A stretch of 64,000 nucleotides of DNA, taken from Robiginitalea sp. (lineage in GTDB: Bacteria; Bacteroidota; Bacteroidia; Flavobacteriales; Flavobacteriaceae). Of the stretch, positions 10,002-19,615 are shown piece after piece (position 1 is the first letter of the stretch; each line of letters opens with the position of its first letter). The stretch is from assembly GCA_024638915.1 (NCBI GenBank), contig JAHEJJ010000004.1:88924-152923 (forward strand), written 5' to 3'. The translations under genes were made by a program, and so were the position numbers. The notes beneath the pieces are model-generated. The model was not told the DNA's origin, made no database searches, and saw only the letters and a list, made by a program, of their open reading frames with translations.

Positions 10002-10853
10002 ATGTTGAAAACAGCCATAATTATACCTGCACATAACGAAGAGAGCTTTATCAGGGTATGCCTCGAAAACTATATTTCCCAGGCCGTAAAACCTGATCTG
10101 GTTCTTGTGGTAGACGACAACTCATCTGATGATACCTATAGAATTGTCGTTTCTATCAGCAAGGCATACCCCTGGATTAAATGCGTAAAATTCGATTCCG
10201 AAGCCATGCATCGACCTGGTGCCAAGGTGGTAAATGCCTTTAATTTTGGCATGTCCTCGCTAGATGAAGAATTTGATCTCATCGGTAAATTCGATGCTGA
10301 TATTCTGTTGCCGGAGAATTATTTTGAAAATGTTTTGAAAGCCTTTGAACAAGACCCTAAATTAGGGCTCTGTTCCGGTTTACTATATATTGAACAAGAT
10401 GATAGGTGGATCTATGAATCCATCTCCGACCGCGCCCATGTCAGAGGTCCTGTAAAACTCTATCTCAATAATTGTCTCAAGGCTATGGGAGGGTTAAGGC
10501 CCGGTCTGGGTTGGGATACTGCCGACACTTTCCTGGTCAGATATTATGGATACAGGATGAAAACCCTGCCAGAATTGAAAGTTAAACACCTTCGCCCTAC
10601 AGGATCTTCCTATGAAAGTTCTTTAGCGATCAAGCAGGGATTGGCTTATCGTAATATGCGCTATGGGCCGATGATAGCTTTTTTGGCCTCGCTTAAAATG
10701 GCTTGGAAGAAGCGCTCCATTAAAGTAATCGGGGAAAGCCTCCGAGGTTATTTTCGCGCGGCAAGCGATAGTCTTCCCTATCTGGTGACGGCGGAAGAAG
10801 GTCGCTTTATCAGGAAGCAACGATGGAAAATGATAGGGCAAAAACTATTTTAA
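10002..10853 (+). CDS. Glycosyltransferase family 2
   Basis: 283 residues with the GT-A fold of family 2. IIIPAHNEE starts the nucleotide-sugar-binding domain, Asp38-Asp39 lie in VVDDNSSDD, and the metal-binding DAD is at 98-100 in GKFDADILLP. No multiple membrane segments are seen, so it is a cytosolic or peripheral enzyme. Sugar donor and acceptor are unknown. Its last 9 bases overlap the convergent phosphatase gene. Confidence 0.85.
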   Translation: MLKTAIIIPAHNEESFIRVCLENYISQAVKPDLVLVVDDNSSDDTYRIVVSISKAYPWIKCVKFDSEAMHRPGAKVVNAFNFGMSSLDEEFDLIGKFDADILLPENYFENVLKAFEQDPKLGLCSGLLYIEQDDRWIYESISDRAHVRGPVKLYLNNCLKAMGGLRPGLGWDTADTFLVRYYGYRMKTLPELKVKHLRPTGSSYESSLAIKQGLAYRNMRYGPMIAFLASLKMAWKKRSIKVIGESLRGYFRAASDSLPYLVTAEEGRFIRKQRWKMIGQKLF

Positions 10854-12518
10854 TACCGCCTCAATGGGTTCGCCCTGGCCTCCATAGGGAAATGCCATTC
10901 CAAGTAAAGAAGAAAGGGTTGGGGCAATGTCTGTTATATCGGTTCTTTTGGCTGTACTACCCTTTTTAATACCTGTACCATAAAATATAAGGGGAACATG
11001 TGTATCGTACTTATAAGGAGAACCATGGCTAGATCCTGTGGTATCATAAGCTGTATTTCCAGGTTTGTAAACCAGTAATATATCACCAGAACGCTTCGGG
11101 TGAAAAGTGTTTTGTATAAGATAGGAGATGCCCTCATCATAACTAGAATTCAGCAACTGATCCGCGGTGTAGACCCTGTCGATCGGACTATATGTCAATA
11201 TTTCCCTGCGGATGTCTTCCTGCACCTTTTTTACTTGAAGGCCCAGATTGGCAATTACCTTATAGTTAAAAAATAAATGCTTCTCCGACCTGTGTTGGAT
11301 AATATCTGTGGTTCCGTAATTGTATTGGAGAAATTGCTCAAAACGCTCGTTATACTCAGCAATTCCTACAAGTCCGGCTGGGATTTTTAGCTCCTGAAGA
11401 TAGCCGGGAACATGCATAGCCCCGTGATCTGCTGTGAGATAAAGGGTATACTGACCTTCCCCAACTTCACTGTCGAGTTTTTCCAGCAATCGTTCCAATT
11501 CCATGTCCAGGCGCAAATATGTGTCTTGTATTTCCTTCGAATTCACGCCAAAACGATGACCAACAATATCTGTGCTGGAATAACTGATCGCGAGAAAATC
11601 GGTGTATTGATCTTTTCCCAATCTCTCATTCGTGATGGCGGCCATCGCAAAATCCGTGGTTAAGCTATTTCCGTAAGGCGTAGATTTAAGCAATTCAAAT
11701 CGACTGTTAGCCTCCCAGATCTCCTCCAGCTTATGAGGAAAAACAGCTCCGGTCTCACCATTAAAGGCTTCTTCATATTTGTTGCTATCCGGTCCGCTTT
11801 CCAGGTATTGATTTATCTCCTTCAAGGTATTCCATGTCTTTTTGTACGATGCTGCCTTTCCGGAACTATTAAAGTCAGAGACCCATTTGGGCAAGTTATC
11901 CATATAGTAGGTACTGCTTATCCATTTCCCTTCAGAAAGTCCTTGAAACCAGTAGGCTGCGTTGGCTGTAAACCCACCCGGTAGAACTGCGGACCGGTCC
12001 TTAATGGATATGGAAATAACCTTTGAGCGCATTTGAAAATGTGTTCGCAGCATATCGGTTATGGTGGGAGAATTCAGTCTATGCGGGGACTTCTGGCCCG
12101 CATCCGTGGTCGTCCCGAGAGACGAATAGCTTGAGTCTTCAACGCAGTAAACCATCTGCTGGCTCGCTTTGTCATACCAGTTATTGCCAATAATACCATG
12201 GACAGAAGGGGTGCTTCCGGTGTAGATGGAAGCGTGGCCTGGTGCAGTACTGGTCTCGGCATAGCTAAAATGGTTGTTCCTGCAATTAAAACCCTCGCGT
12301 ATAAGCCTACGAAAACCGCCTTCACCATAATGATTCGCAAACCGTGTAAGGTAATCAAAGCGCATCTGGTCTACGATCACACCTACGATTAGCTTAGGAT
12401 TTGCGGTTGTTTCGACTTGCAGTTGTCGTGCCTTTTCCTTCGATTTCTTCTGGGCCGATGCAGAGAAAGATCCACATCCTAAAAGCAGAATACAACTGAG
12501 TAATAAAATCTTGTTCAT
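10845..12518 (-). CDS. PafA-type alkaline phosphatase (exported)
   Basis: 557 residues of the alkaline phosphatase superfamily, closest to the calcium-activated PafA group that releases phosphate from organic esters in the periplasm. The nucleophile is the Thr near residue 91 in TAPGHASIYTGS; Lys173 and Arg175 in IKDRSAVLPGG match the PafA K-x-R pair; TADHGAMHVPG carries metal ligands. The N-terminus is a signal peptide ending ASAQ, although LLLGC could be a lipobox. The ATG at 12518 is chosen because a strong AGGAGGT lies just before it and an in-frame ATG at 12545 overlaps the -7 box. Confidence 0.88.
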   Translation of the reverse strand: MNKILLLSCILLLGCGSFSASAQKKSKEKARQLQVETTANPKLIVGVIVDQMRFDYLTRFANHYGEGGFRRLIREGFNCRNNHFSYAETSTAPGHASIYTGSTPSVHGIIGNNWYDKASQQMVYCVEDSSYSSLGTTTDAGQKSPHRLNSPTITDMLRTHFQMRSKVISISIKDRSAVLPGGFTANAAYWFQGLSEGKWISSTYYMDNLPKWVSDFNSSGKAASYKKTWNTLKEINQYLESGPDSNKYEEAFNGETGAVFPHKLEEIWEANSRFELLKSTPYGNSLTTDFAMAAITNERLGKDQYTDFLAISYSSTDIVGHRFGVNSKEIQDTYLRLDMELERLLEKLDSEVGEGQYTLYLTADHGAMHVPGYLQELKIPAGLVGIAEYNERFEQFLQYNYGTTDIIQHRSEKHLFFNYKVIANLGLQVKKVQEDIRREILTYSPIDRVYTADQLLNSSYDEGISYLIQNTFHPKRSGDILLVYKPGNTAYDTTGSSHGSPYKYDTHVPLIFYGTGIKKGSTAKRTDITDIAPTLSSLLGMAFPYGGQGEPIEAVLK

Positions 12519-12542
12519 GCGACCTCCTTTATGATAAGATTT

Positions 12543-12550
12543 CAAAAGTA
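12543..12550 (-). promoter_or_regulatory. -7 element of the PafA-type gene
   Basis: The minus strand reads TACTTTTG, an exact TAnnTTTG, 24 bases before the chosen ATG at 12518. It overlaps the alternative ATG at 12545 and so argues against it. Confidence 0.55.
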
Positions 12551-12636
12551 ATTAAATCAAACACTAAAATTTTAATACAAGATCAATTCAATGCTAATAT
12601 TCTTATTTTTACCGGCAGAAGAAAGAGCATCTGTCT

Positions 12637-13374
12637 ATGAATTATGTTTCCTATATCGGGAGTTATGCCATTATGGTCAGAGAGGTTTTTAAGAAACCTA
12701 CGAAATGGTCGGTGATGCGCACCCTGATCCTTAAGGAGATAGACGAACTCATCTTTGGGTCTCTGGGTATTATTATCTTTATTTCGCTATTTATCGGAGG
12801 TGTTGTCTCCATACAAACAGCGCTAAATCTGGACAATCCCTTAATACCGTTAAGTCTTATAGGCTTTGCTACGAGGCAATCGGTCATACTGGAATTTGCC
12901 CCAACCTTTACGTCCATAATTATGGCCGGTAAGGTGGGTTCTTACATTACCTCCAGTATAGGAACGATGCGCGTAACCGAACAGATAGATGCCCTTGAAG
13001 TAATGGGGGTGAATTCGTTGAATTACCTGGTATTCCCAAAGATCATCGCCATGATGATTTACCCTTTCGCGGTAGCTGTTGCCATGTATGTAGGTATTTT
13101 AGGTGGGTGGATGGCCGCTGTTTTTGGAGATTTTACCTCAAGTGCCGAATTCATAGAAGGCCTGCAACTGGATTTTAAGCCCTTCCATATAACCTATTCG
13201 TTTATTAAAACATTCGTATTTGCATTTGTTTTGGCTACCATCCCATCTTATCACGGTTATTATATGGAGGGTGGTGCGCTCGATGTCGGTAAAGCAGCCA
13301 CTACCTCATTCGTTTGGACGAGTGTGGCCATTATCGTCATGAATTTCATACTCACTCAATTATTGCTAGGGTAA
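12637..13374 (+). CDS. mlaE: MlaE-family ABC transporter permease
   Basis: 245 residues with five or six hydrophobic segments and the MlaE/YrbE signature around SSIGTMRVTEQIDALEVMG. It forms the inner-membrane part of a phospholipid transport ABC system. The ATPase follows with a one-base overlap (TAATG). No MCE (MlaD) gene is next to it, unlike the second Mla locus at 56-58.7 kb. A weak -7 box (TATTTTTA) lies at 12604. Confidence 0.88.
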   Translation: MNYVSYIGSYAIMVREVFKKPTKWSVMRTLILKEIDELIFGSLGIIIFISLFIGGVVSIQTALNLDNPLIPLSLIGFATRQSVILEFAPTFTSIIMAGKVGSYITSSIGTMRVTEQIDALEVMGVNSLNYLVFPKIIAMMIYPFAVAVAMYVGILGGWMAAVFGDFTSSAEFIEGLQLDFKPFHITYSFIKTFVFAFVLATIPSYHGYYMEGGALDVGKAATTSFVWTSVAIIVMNFILTQLLLG

Positions 13375-14141
13375 TGATAGAAGTAGACAACCTTCATAAA
13401 TATTTTGGTGATGCCCATGTCTTGGACGGCATTACCACATCCTTTGAAAAAGGAAAAACCAATCTGATCATCGGTCAGAGTGGTTCGGGAAAAACGGTCT
13501 TTATGAAATGTTTGCTGGGTTTGCTGGTCCCCGATAAGGGTACCATCAGTTATGACGGCCGACGATTTGCAGAACTAACACTTGATGAACGCAGAAGTCT
13601 CAGGCAGGAGATGGGAATGGTGTTCCAGGGCAGCGCACTTTTTGATTCGATGACCGTTGAAGGGAATGTGATGTTCCCGCTCGAAATGTTTACCGATCAA
13701 TCAAGATCCGAAATGGAAGATCGGGTAAACTTCGTCCTGAAACGCGTAAATCTTATCGATGCGCATAAAAAATTTCCATCAGAAATATCCGGAGGTATGC
13801 AGAAGCGTGTGGCTATCGCCAGAGCAATTGTGATGAACCCGAAATATCTTTTTTGTGATGAACCAAATTCCGGACTCGATCCGAATACCGCTATCATCAT
13901 AGATAATCTTATTCAGGAGATCACAAAAGAATACGATATCATTACCGTGATCAATAGCCATGACATGAATTCTGTGATGGAAATCGGAGAAAAGATCATT
14001 TTTCTCAGGAACGGAATCAAAGAATGGGAAGGCACCAATCAGGAAATCTTCAAAACCGACAATGAGGCAATCACCAATTTTGTCTATTCATCCGAACTGT
14101 ATAAGAAAGTGAGACAGGTTTATATTTCCGAAAGCGATTAA
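13374..14141 (+). CDS. mlaF: MlaF-type ABC transporter ATP-binding protein
   Basis: 255 residues from the ATG that overlaps the permease stop by one base. Walker A is GQSGSGKT at 34-41, the signature is SGGMQKRVAIARA, and Walker B is YLFCDEPNSGLDP. It should power the preceding MlaE permease. The 3' end overlaps the convergent DUF389 gene by 4 bases. Confidence 0.92.
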   Translation: MIEVDNLHKYFGDAHVLDGITTSFEKGKTNLIIGQSGSGKTVFMKCLLGLLVPDKGTISYDGRRFAELTLDERRSLRQEMGMVFQGSALFDSMTVEGNVMFPLEMFTDQSRSEMEDRVNFVLKRVNLIDAHKKFPSEISGGMQKRVAIARAIVMNPKYLFCDEPNSGLDPNTAIIIDNLIQEITKEYDIITVINSHDMNSVMEIGEKIIFLRNGIKEWEGTNQEIFKTDNEAITNFVYSSELYKKVRQVYISESD

Positions 14142-15601
14142 TTAGTTAGGCTTCTCACCTGAACCGTCGAGTCTTTTAAACGCAATTGAAGCCATTTCCG
14201 GATATTCGCAGACTTTTCTCCCAGTTGATTTTCATTAATTCCCTTTTGCCATTGTAATTCAAAAACAGGAATAGTGTCGAGCTTCTTAAAATCGGTACGG
14301 ATAGAATAGGAAAAGATCAAACCATCCAATTCCTGATAGTTCGCTTTTGCTTCTGCGCTGATTTCATCAAAAGGAATCGACAGTTTTGAGTTTTTACTCA
14401 GTGCTGCAATCTCCTCCTCCAAAAGCCTTATCCGCTGGTCTTTGTTTTGTATTTCTGCTTTTTTGGTCTCATAGAGCTCATTTACATAATTGAATTTTTC
14501 TTCAGAGTCGTCCAGCCCGCCCTGAACGATGTTAAGTTCGGTATTAGTTAGTCTTGAATATTGGCTCATTTGGGCTTCCCAGGTAGCGATAACATTCTCG
14601 GGTATTTCTTCATTTCCAACACAAACCAATTCAATACTAGACAATCCTTTGGGGTTATAATCAATATCCGTGAGTTCATCTAGAAATATGCCTCTTTTCT
14701 TAAATTGATATATCCCGATGGTATTGCTGATAAATTCGTCGGCCTGACCCTTATACCGAGATTCCTGAAATACATTATAAAAGGTAATTCCGGCCGGTAT
14801 CATGATCAAAATTGCCACCAATGAGGCCAACTGGCCGAACAGTCGTCGCCGGGACGACTTTATGTACTTCACCATTGGAAACCTCAGTATTTTAAGCACT
14901 AAAAAAGTGGCAAGGGCAATAAATATGGCATTGATGGTAAAGAGGTAGAGCGCCCCTGTGGTATACTCCCAATTCCGAATAGCGATACCAAATCCGGCCG
15001 TACAAAGCGGTGGCATCAAAGCGGTGGCGATGGCCACCCCAAAAATCACCGTCGCGATAGTACCTCGCTTTGCCCTGGCGATCACAAGCGCCAGGCCACC
15101 AAAAAATGCGATCAATACATCCCTGATATCGGGTGAGGTACGTGCCAATAATTCGGATGAATTATTGATGATTGGAAAAAATTCAAAAAAGAGAAAAGCC
15201 GTTAAAACACTATATACGACCATTATAGCTCCGTTCAACAAGGAGCGTTTAAGAGTATCGATATCATTGGTAGCAAAGGAAAGTCCTATTCCCAGGATCG
15301 GTCCCATAAGCGGGGAAATCAACATGGCCCCTATGACAACAGCCGTGGAGTTGGCGTTTAATCCAATCGAGGCGATAAATATAGAACAGACGAGGATCCA
15401 AATTGTATGGCCTTTAAAAGAAATATCTTTGATGATCGCCTCTTTGGTCGCCTCAATATCTGTTTCTTTCCGGATATTGAGCATTTCGGACATAAAAGAG
15501 CGTACCCGGGACATCAGTCCTTTAAACTCCTTTTTTATCTCCTCAGGATCCCGATGCTTCTCGCCAGCTGGATCTGGATTAGCTTGTGAATAATTTTCCA
15601 T
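14138..15601 (-). CDS. DUF389 membrane protein
   Basis: 487 residues. An N-terminal soluble part is followed by the DUF389 membrane domain with the conserved AMLISPLMGPILGIGLSFA and LALVIARAKRGT segments (about six helices), then a long C-terminal soluble region. Function is unknown in the family. The gene follows manC by 2 bases and so belongs to the SprT-like/manC/DUF389 operon. Confidence 0.85.
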   Translation of the reverse strand: MENYSQANPDPAGEKHRDPEEIKKEFKGLMSRVRSFMSEMLNIRKETDIEATKEAIIKDISFKGHTIWILVCSIFIASIGLNANSTAVVIGAMLISPLMGPILGIGLSFATNDIDTLKRSLLNGAIMVVYSVLTAFLFFEFFPIINNSSELLARTSPDIRDVLIAFFGGLALVIARAKRGTIATVIFGVAIATALMPPLCTAGFGIAIRNWEYTTGALYLFTINAIFIALATFLVLKILRFPMVKYIKSSRRRLFGQLASLVAILIMIPAGITFYNVFQESRYKGQADEFISNTIGIYQFKKRGIFLDELTDIDYNPKGLSSIELVCVGNEEIPENVIATWEAQMSQYSRLTNTELNIVQGGLDDSEEKFNYVNELYETKKAEIQNKDQRIRLLEEEIAALSKNSKLSIPFDEISAEAKANYQELDGLIFSYSIRTDFKKLDTIPVFELQWQKGINENQLGEKSANIRKWLQLRLKDSTVQVRSLTN

Positions 15602-15603
15602 TT

Positions 15604-16695
15604 TTATATATATTGATCTCCGTGCATGTCCCTGACCTGGGCCAGTACGTTTTTGATTTCCTGTTCCTTGGATTTGGGCATGATAAGAAGTACCTCTTCT
15701 TTATCAACAATAATATAATCACTTAAATCTTCAACTACCACGAGTTTACCCTCCCCGGTTCGCACCATGTTGCTGCCGGAATTTATACCGAGGAATCTGG
15801 CATTCACAAGGGCATTGTCCTGGCGGTCCTTCTCCAACCTATCGTATAATGAACCCCAGGTTCCTAGATCATTCCAGTCAAATGAGGCCGGTTGCACATA
15901 AATCTCCTCGGCTCTTTCCAGGATAGCATAGTCTATAGAAATGTTTTCAGCTTTTGCATAGTGTTCCTGTATAAACTCTGCTTCACGATCCGTATTGTAA
16001 AAATCTTGCCCAGCCTTAAAAAGTTCGTATTGGGAAGGCTGGAATTTTTTGAATGCCTCGAGAATGGTAAGGACACTCCACATAAAGATCCCTGCGTTCC
16101 ACAAAAAATTTCCTTGCTCAAGGTATCTTTTGGCTATTTTGTAAACCGGTTTCTCTTTAAACTGCAGCACTCGCTTTAAGTCATGATCCTGATCTTTACC
16201 ATTGATCTGATCAAATTCTATGTATCCATAACCGGTATTGGGAAAGGTAGGTATAACACCCATGGTACAAATAGCCTCACTTTGTTCGCACCTTTCAAAA
16301 CAATGATTGACGTCTCTGGCGAATAAATCCTCCGCTTCGATCCAATGATCGCTGGGTGCGACGATCATTACAGCCTCAGGATCCATCTTATAGATCTTCA
16401 TGGCCGCATATAGAATGCAGGGTGCCGTATTTCTCATGGCGGGTTCGGTAACCACTTGAGGAGTCTTAATCGAGGGTAACTGTTCTTTGACCAAATCGCG
16501 GTACCTCTCATTGGTAAGAACCAATATGTTTTCGTTGGGTATGAACTTTGTCAACCTCTCGAATGTTTTCTGAAGCAATGTTTGTCCGGTTCCCAGCATA
16601 TCGTGAAACTGCTTTGGAAATTCCGTGGTACTGACGGGCCAGAATCTCGATCCCACGCCACCAGCCATAATTACGGCGTAGTGATTTTTCTTCAT
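15604..16695 (-). CDS. manC: Mannose-1-phosphate guanylyltransferase
   Basis: 363 residues from the ATG at 16695. It makes GDP-mannose for surface polysaccharide or glycoprotein synthesis. The nucleotidyltransferase signature AGGVGSRFWP is at residues 11-20 with Lys28 in FPKQF, and the sugar-binding stretches APSDHWI, GYGYIEF and WNAGIFMW are present. It lacks the C-terminal phosphomannose isomerase domain. It begins 2 bases after the SprT-like stop, so the two are co-transcribed. Confidence 0.92.
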   Translation of the reverse strand: MKKNHYAVIMAGGVGSRFWPVSTTEFPKQFHDMLGTGQTLLQKTFERLTKFIPNENILVLTNERYRDLVKEQLPSIKTPQVVTEPAMRNTAPCILYAAMKIYKMDPEAVMIVAPSDHWIEAEDLFARDVNHCFERCEQSEAICTMGVIPTFPNTGYGYIEFDQINGKDQDHDLKRVLQFKEKPVYKIAKRYLEQGNFLWNAGIFMWSVLTILEAFKKFQPSQYELFKAGQDFYNTDREAEFIQEHYAKAENISIDYAILERAEEIYVQPASFDWNDLGTWGSLYDRLEKDRQDNALVNARFLGINSGSNMVRTGEGKLVVVEDLSDYIIVDKEEVLLIMPKSKEQEIKNVLAQVRDMHGDQYI

Positions 16696-16697
16696 TT

Positions 16698-17300
16698 TTA
16701 TATCTCTTTTATTTGTTCTACTTCGGCACCAGGCTGAAATAAGTATAATCTTCCGGTCGAAATCTCCACGCATTCGATCCTTTTTACTCTTTTATCTCCT
16801 CTTCTGAATTTACGTCCATTGTACATCTTAAACATACCACCCAACGGAATTTCCATCACAGCCACCGCATCCGATGGCGGATCATAAATTCTTAATGCCA
16901 TTGATAATCTCGAATCTGAAGTACTGCTAGCCTTTGGGTTTTTCAAATGGTTTGCCAGCAAGGGCAATAGATCAGCCGGGAAAATTCGAGGCTGTAGTAA
17001 GGGTAGCATCAGATGCTGAAATGTGGATTTCCACTCTTTTCCATGAGGCCTGATATGGCGCCCATAGCGTTCAAAAGCCAATAAATGGGCTATTTCATGG
17101 ACCATCGTGATCAGAAAACGGTAAGGGTTTTTTGTCGCATTAAGCGTTATTAGATGTCTGCCGTTGCTCAATTGCCTGTAATCACCATGTCTGGTCACCC
17201 TTATTTTTACAACTTTAACCTCAACCTCAAACGAGGAGAGAAGTTCTCCACAAATAGGGATTGCTTCCTTTGGCAGATACGATTCCAATCGTCTATCCAT
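16698..17300 (-). CDS. SprT-like zinc metallopeptidase-domain protein
   Basis: 200 residues from the ATG at 17300. The zinc motif HEIAH is at 68-72 and the third ligand is probably His86 in RPHGKEW, as in SprT/Spartan domains. The C-terminal half lacks an obvious zinc ribbon. The in-frame GTG at 17306 overlaps a -7 box and is not favoured. It heads the operon with manC and DUF389. Its substrate is unknown. Confidence 0.82.
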   Translation of the reverse strand: MDRRLESYLPKEAIPICGELLSSFEVEVKVVKIRVTRHGDYRQLSNGRHLITLNATKNPYRFLITMVHEIAHLLAFERYGRHIRPHGKEWKSTFQHLMLPLLQPRIFPADLLPLLANHLKNPKASSTSDSRLSMALRIYDPPSDAVAVMEIPLGGMFKMYNGRKFRRGDKRVKRIECVEISTGRLYLFQPGAEVEQIKEI

Positions 17301-17305
17301 GCCCA

Positions 17306-17313
17306 CAAAAATA
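17306..17313 (-). promoter_or_regulatory. -7 element of the SprT-like/manC/DUF389 operon
   Basis: The minus strand reads TATTTTTG, an exact TAnnTTTG. The G is 5 bases from the ATG at 17300, so the mRNA would start at the start codon. Confidence 0.5.
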
Positions 17314-17422
17314 GGGTTTAATCCTGTTTAGCGTAATATGTTTTGCTAAATTCACTAAAGAAAATGATTCGTCTTATTATGTCCACATATCTTCACCAAA
17401 AAATCGAATAACATTCTTCCAA

Positions 17423-17818
17423 ATGCCAGGGTTCTGGCTGATTATCCTGGTCTATATCGTATCCTGCCGTTCAGATTATACTAAACCTGAAACCAATGGA
17501 ATTATTAGTGAATGGAGGTTGATAGAACTTCTGACTGACCCGGGTGATGAGGGTGGCCTGTTTATCCCTGTAGAAAGTCAAAAGCAAATTACAATCCTTG
17601 ACAATGATACCTTTTCTTCAAATGGTGAGTTATGCGATCGATCGATATTTGCCGACAGTCCGGCTAAAGGAATTATTCTCGAAGACGTCAAGTGTTACTA
17701 TCTGGACTGTTAGTCTCCATTTATAGGTACCGTAAGACTTAACATAGAAAAAGGAAACCTGATCGTATCCTTCTTTTATTTCGAACCATGTCTGCACAAA
17801 TATTTAAGAACGAACTAA
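17423..17818 (+). pseudogene. Small lipoprotein gene interrupted by an in-frame TAG
   Basis: The reading frame starts with a lipoprotein signal (MPGFWLIILVYIVSC, Cys15) and then EWRLIELLTDPGDEGG, resembling small flavobacterial lipocalin/META-like lipoproteins. It meets TAG at 17711-17713 (codon 97). The same frame then continues for 34 more codons to TAA at 17816, and the continuation, with GNLIVSFFYFEPC, looks like the conserved C-terminus of the family. Its TAA directly abuts the convergent SDR stop. Either the gene has a recent nonsense mutation, or the base is a sequencing error, or a 96-residue protein is still made. Confidence 0.65.
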
Positions 17819-18499
17819 TCAGGGTGTAGAATTAGAGACCTGAAGTACTTTTCCGTTAAAATACTGATGTCCTTCCTGAGCGAACTTTTTTATATATGCT
17901 GCCATTTCCAATGCCGTAACCGGAGCCTTAAAACCTGGGAAGGCTTCTTCGAGCATCTCGGTCTGCACTGCACCTAAAGCAAGGGCGTTAAAGGAAGGCC
18001 CTGATTCTTTGAATTCCTCCGCCAGTAGTTCGGATAGCGTGATCAGAGCTCCTTTGCTGGAACTGTAAGCTGACAGGCCAGGAAATTTAGCACTTCCCTG
18101 GATGCCACCCATAGAACTTATGTTGACCACATGTCCGCTTTTTTCCATAAAAGGGAGTATGGTTTGAATGATCCCAACCACTCCGAAGACATTGACCTGG
18201 TAAACACCGATGAATTCTTCGATGGAAGTTTCCAAAAAAGGTTTGTTCACCAAACGGCCCGCATTATTGATCAATATATCTACAGTTTTCAAATGATCGC
18301 TGAGAAAGGATTTCAGTTCGGAAAGACTTTTGGACTTTTGAAGATCGAAGGCCAGGGCGGTTATCCGCTCATTTTTCAGGTTACGCATCGGTTCGGGGTT
18401 GCGCGATAACGCTAAAACAGCATGACCTTCTTCTGCGAAGAGTTTCGCCATTTCAAACCCAATTCCCCGGCTGCAACCGGTGATCACCACATTTGCCAC
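17819..18499 (-). CDS. Short-chain dehydrogenase/reductase
   Basis: 226-residue classical SDR with a Rossmann fold. The cofactor motif TGCSRGIG is at 7-14, NNAG at 78-81, and the catalytic Tyr145 and Lys149 lie in YSSSK. The substrate is unknown. The start is a GTG that overlaps the M28 peptidase stop by one base (TAGTG), so the two are translationally coupled. Confidence 0.88.
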   Translation of the reverse strand: MANVVITGCSRGIGFEMAKLFAEEGHAVLALSRNPEPMRNLKNERITALAFDLQKSKSLSELKSFLSDHLKTVDILINNAGRLVNKPFLETSIEEFIGVYQVNVFGVVGIIQTILPFMEKSGHVVNISSMGGIQGSAKFPGLSAYSSSKGALITLSELLAEEFKESGPSFNALALGAVQTEMLEEAFPGFKAPVTALEMAAYIKKFAQEGHQYFNGKVLQVSNSTP

Positions 18500-19554
18500 T
18501 AGTAATATTTTATTTCTTGTTCTATACTATTTGAAAGACCTTCTACAACCGGAATCATTTTATTCACCACATCGGCCATATGTTTATAGTCGAGTCGGAA
18601 TGCCTCATCCCCCGCTTTGTGATAATAATCATAATTGGTGAAATCAAAGGTGCAAAAAGTTTGAGAAGGAACTCCAAATACCTGGTGGAAAGGATAGTTG
18701 TCCGATCTTTGAAATATCTGATATTCCTTTGCCTGAGGTAAGAAACCTATAAGGTTCTCTCCGCCGTACTCATTGCAGAGTTCCGCCAGATTTGAGCGTT
18801 GAAATCCGGTAAGATACAAGAGATAGTCGGTCTCAACCATAGGTACTCCGGTCATCTCAAAATTAAGCATGGCAACCATATTAAAACTTTGTTGTTTCAG
18901 TCGCTTCGACAGATGTGCAGAGCCTAACAAGCCTTTCTCCTCCGCACTGAACAACACAAAGAGCAGACTGCGCTTATTGCTTCGTTGTAAGCCGAAATAA
19001 CGTGCCAATTCCAATACTGTTGCCGTTCCCGAGGCATTGTCATTAGCCCCATTGGCAATGCTGTCTCCCGTTCCTTTTCCGATAATGCCCACATGGTCGT
19101 AATGCGCCCCGATCAATATGTACTCATCTTTTAGGGTGTCATCGTTTCCCTGCACTAATCCGACGATATTATAAGAGGGTAGCTTATAATTAAGAATTGT
19201 ATCGCGATATGAATCGAAAAACCGCTTCAACCCGTTTTTTTCGAAGTTTTCTTCGATGTACCTCGCGGCAGTTTCTATTCCTTCGGATCCTGAATCCCGG
19301 CCTTCCAATTCATCCGATGCCAGAAATGTCAGAATCTCACGAAGTCTTATTGAATCTGTAAATACTTCGGATGGTGCTGAGGTGGCTATGCTTCCACTTT
19401 GTCCTGACGGTTGCTTCGGAACTCCCATTTCCATGGACGCCTTCAAGCCGTCGGGCCTATCTTCTGAGATGCCCTTGTCAGCGTCTGCTATCGCTTTGGT
19501 ACCGCCACAGGAAGCGAGCAGGAATAGGCTGATCAGGAATAAAATTTTTTTCAT
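18499..19554 (-). CDS. M28-family zinc aminopeptidase, lipoprotein
   Basis: 351 residues from the ATG at 19554. A lipoprotein signal ends in LLASC (Cys16). The M28 metal ligands are seen in GAHYDHVG, ANGANDNASG and SAEEKGLLGS, giving the usual two-zinc site. It should trim peptides on the periplasmic side of a membrane. An ATG nine codons upstream is possible but would weaken the signal peptide. It lies between the pyruvate dehydrogenase genes and the SDR on the same strand. Confidence 0.88.
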   Translation of the reverse strand: MKKILFLISLFLLASCGGTKAIADADKGISEDRPDGLKASMEMGVPKQPSGQSGSIATSAPSEVFTDSIRLREILTFLASDELEGRDSGSEGIETAARYIEENFEKNGLKRFFDSYRDTILNYKLPSYNIVGLVQGNDDTLKDEYILIGAHYDHVGIIGKGTGDSIANGANDNASGTATVLELARYFGLQRSNKRSLLFVLFSAEEKGLLGSAHLSKRLKQQSFNMVAMLNFEMTGVPMVETDYLLYLTGFQRSNLAELCNEYGGENLIGFLPQAKEYQIFQRSDNYPFHQVFGVPSQTFCTFDFTNYDYYHKAGDEAFRLDYKHMADVVNKMIPVVEGLSNSIEQEIKYY

Positions 19555-19615
19555 CAGGAAAGTCGATAGATATAAGAGCATCCAATATTTCGAATGCCTG
19601 TTATTGGGTTTATGC

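Noticed and set aside
14958..15593. 211-codon frame on the plus strand
   Set aside because: It lies antisense to the DUF389 gene, which has family motifs along its length; the antisense protein has none.
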